From an uncultured Bacilli bacterium (GTDB taxonomy: Bacteria > Bacillota_I > Bacilli_A > RF39 > UBA660), in contig CANQKK010000052.1 in the NCBI GenBank assembly GCA_947624475.1, positions 1-6,235 of the forward strand: a stretch of 6,235 nt of DNA, given 5' to 3'. The notes below the pieces were generated by a model, which did no database searches, was not told the origin of the DNA, and saw nothing but the letters and a program-made list of their open reading frames with translations. Shown piece by piece: positions 5,943 to 6,235 of this stretch. Every line of letters starts with the position of its first letter. Position 1 is the first letter of the stretch. A program made the position numbers and the translations under genes.

Positions 5943-6235
5943 ATGGCAAAAGAAAAATTTGATCGTTCAAAACCACATGTTAACATTGGTACAATTGGTC
6001 ACGTAGACCATGGAAAAACTACTTTGACTGCTGCTATTACTAAAGTATTAGCAAACAAAGGTGGAGCAGAGTTTGTCGACTATGCTAATATCGATAAGGC
6101 TCCAGAAGAGAGAGAAAGAGGAATTACAATCAACACTGCACATGTTGAGTATCAGACAGATAAAAGACACTATGCACACGTTGACTGTCCAGGACACGCA
6201 GACTATGTAAAAAACATGATTACTGGTGCTGCTCA
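5943..6235 (+). CDS. tuf: Translation elongation factor Tu (EF-Tu), N-terminal part (3' truncated by window edge)
   Basis: EF-Tu is the GTPase that brings aminoacyl-tRNA to the ribosomal A site. The window has the first 97 codons plus two bases, about a quarter of the usual length of nearly 395 residues. Visible motifs are the P-loop GHVDHGKT (19-26), switch I APEERERGITIN (53-64) with the Mg-coordinating Thr62, and DCPGHADY (81-88) with catalytic His85, equivalent to E. coli His84. No change is seen in any nucleotide-binding residue. The start is fixed by AGAGGA (5929-5934), eight bases upstream, and the family N-terminus MAKEKFDRSKPHVNIGTIGH. It follows fusA after 75 bases, the classical str order, and has its own promoter. 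Confidence 0.98.
   Translation, partial: MAKEKFDRSKPHVNIGTIGHVDHGKTTLTAAITKVLANKGGAEFVDYANIDKAPEERERGITINTAHVEYQTDKRHYAHVDCPGHADYVKNMITGAA

Noticed and set aside
1..6235. Mycoplasma-type code (TGA as Trp), suggested by the short SMC
   Set aside because: All Trp codons in fusA and rpsG are TGG and no in-frame TGA occurs in about 1,800 codons.
1..6235. Mobile element, CRISPR array or an undescribed defence or metabolic system
   Set aside because: No direct-repeat array, terminal inverted repeats or unknown genes; every large frame is a known core gene.

Overview
This window is a stretch of ordinary housekeeping chromosome from a low-GC bacterium, probably a Bacillota member on the Bacilli / Mollicutes side. 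The pointers are an AT-rich composition (roughly one third G+C by eye), strong AGGAGG-type ribosome binding sites, the long Firmicutes form of ribosomal protein S12, a SpoVS protein, and an SMC whose C-terminal arm is about as short as expected for Mollicutes-type SMC. All tryptophans use TGG, and no TGA occurs in frame in about 1,800 codons, so the genetic code is the standard bacterial one rather than the Mycoplasma code. The five visible stops are four TAA and one TAG. I cannot name a genus.

Layout. Positions 1-2172 (+) hold the C-terminal three quarters or so of the chromosome-organising ATPase SMC, cut at the left edge. It converges on spoVS (2216-2476, -). The 43 bases between the two stop codons hold two terminators, and each folds over the stop codon of the gene it ends. 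A 296-base intergenic region (2477-2772) carries divergent promoters: a weak candidate for spoVS and a strong extended -10 promoter for the ribosomal operon. From there the str operon runs rightwards: rpsL (2773-3186), rpsG (3218-3685), a 109-base spacer, fusA (3795-5867), then tuf (from 5943, cut at the right edge). tuf has its own promoter in the short fusA-tuf gap.

Functionally, rpsL-rpsG-fusA-tuf supplies the decoding-centre protein S12, the 30S head protein S7 and the two elongation GTPases. SMC and SpoVS concern chromosome structure and development and are separate transcription units. The str operon stands apart from rpoBC, its usual upstream neighbour, and smc lacks ftsY downstream, so both neighbourhoods are rearranged relative to classical Bacillota.

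I found no mobile element, CRISPR array, RNA gene or novel multi-gene system. The points worth a second look are: the short SMC arm; a substitution in S12 at the residue equivalent to E. coli Pro90; a possible 28-codon leader ORF that fills the rpsL 5' UTR and ends in a TAATG overlap; stop codons embedded in terminators; a 12-base -35 block shared by the rpsL and tuf promoters; and a coding-biased excess of TCGA.
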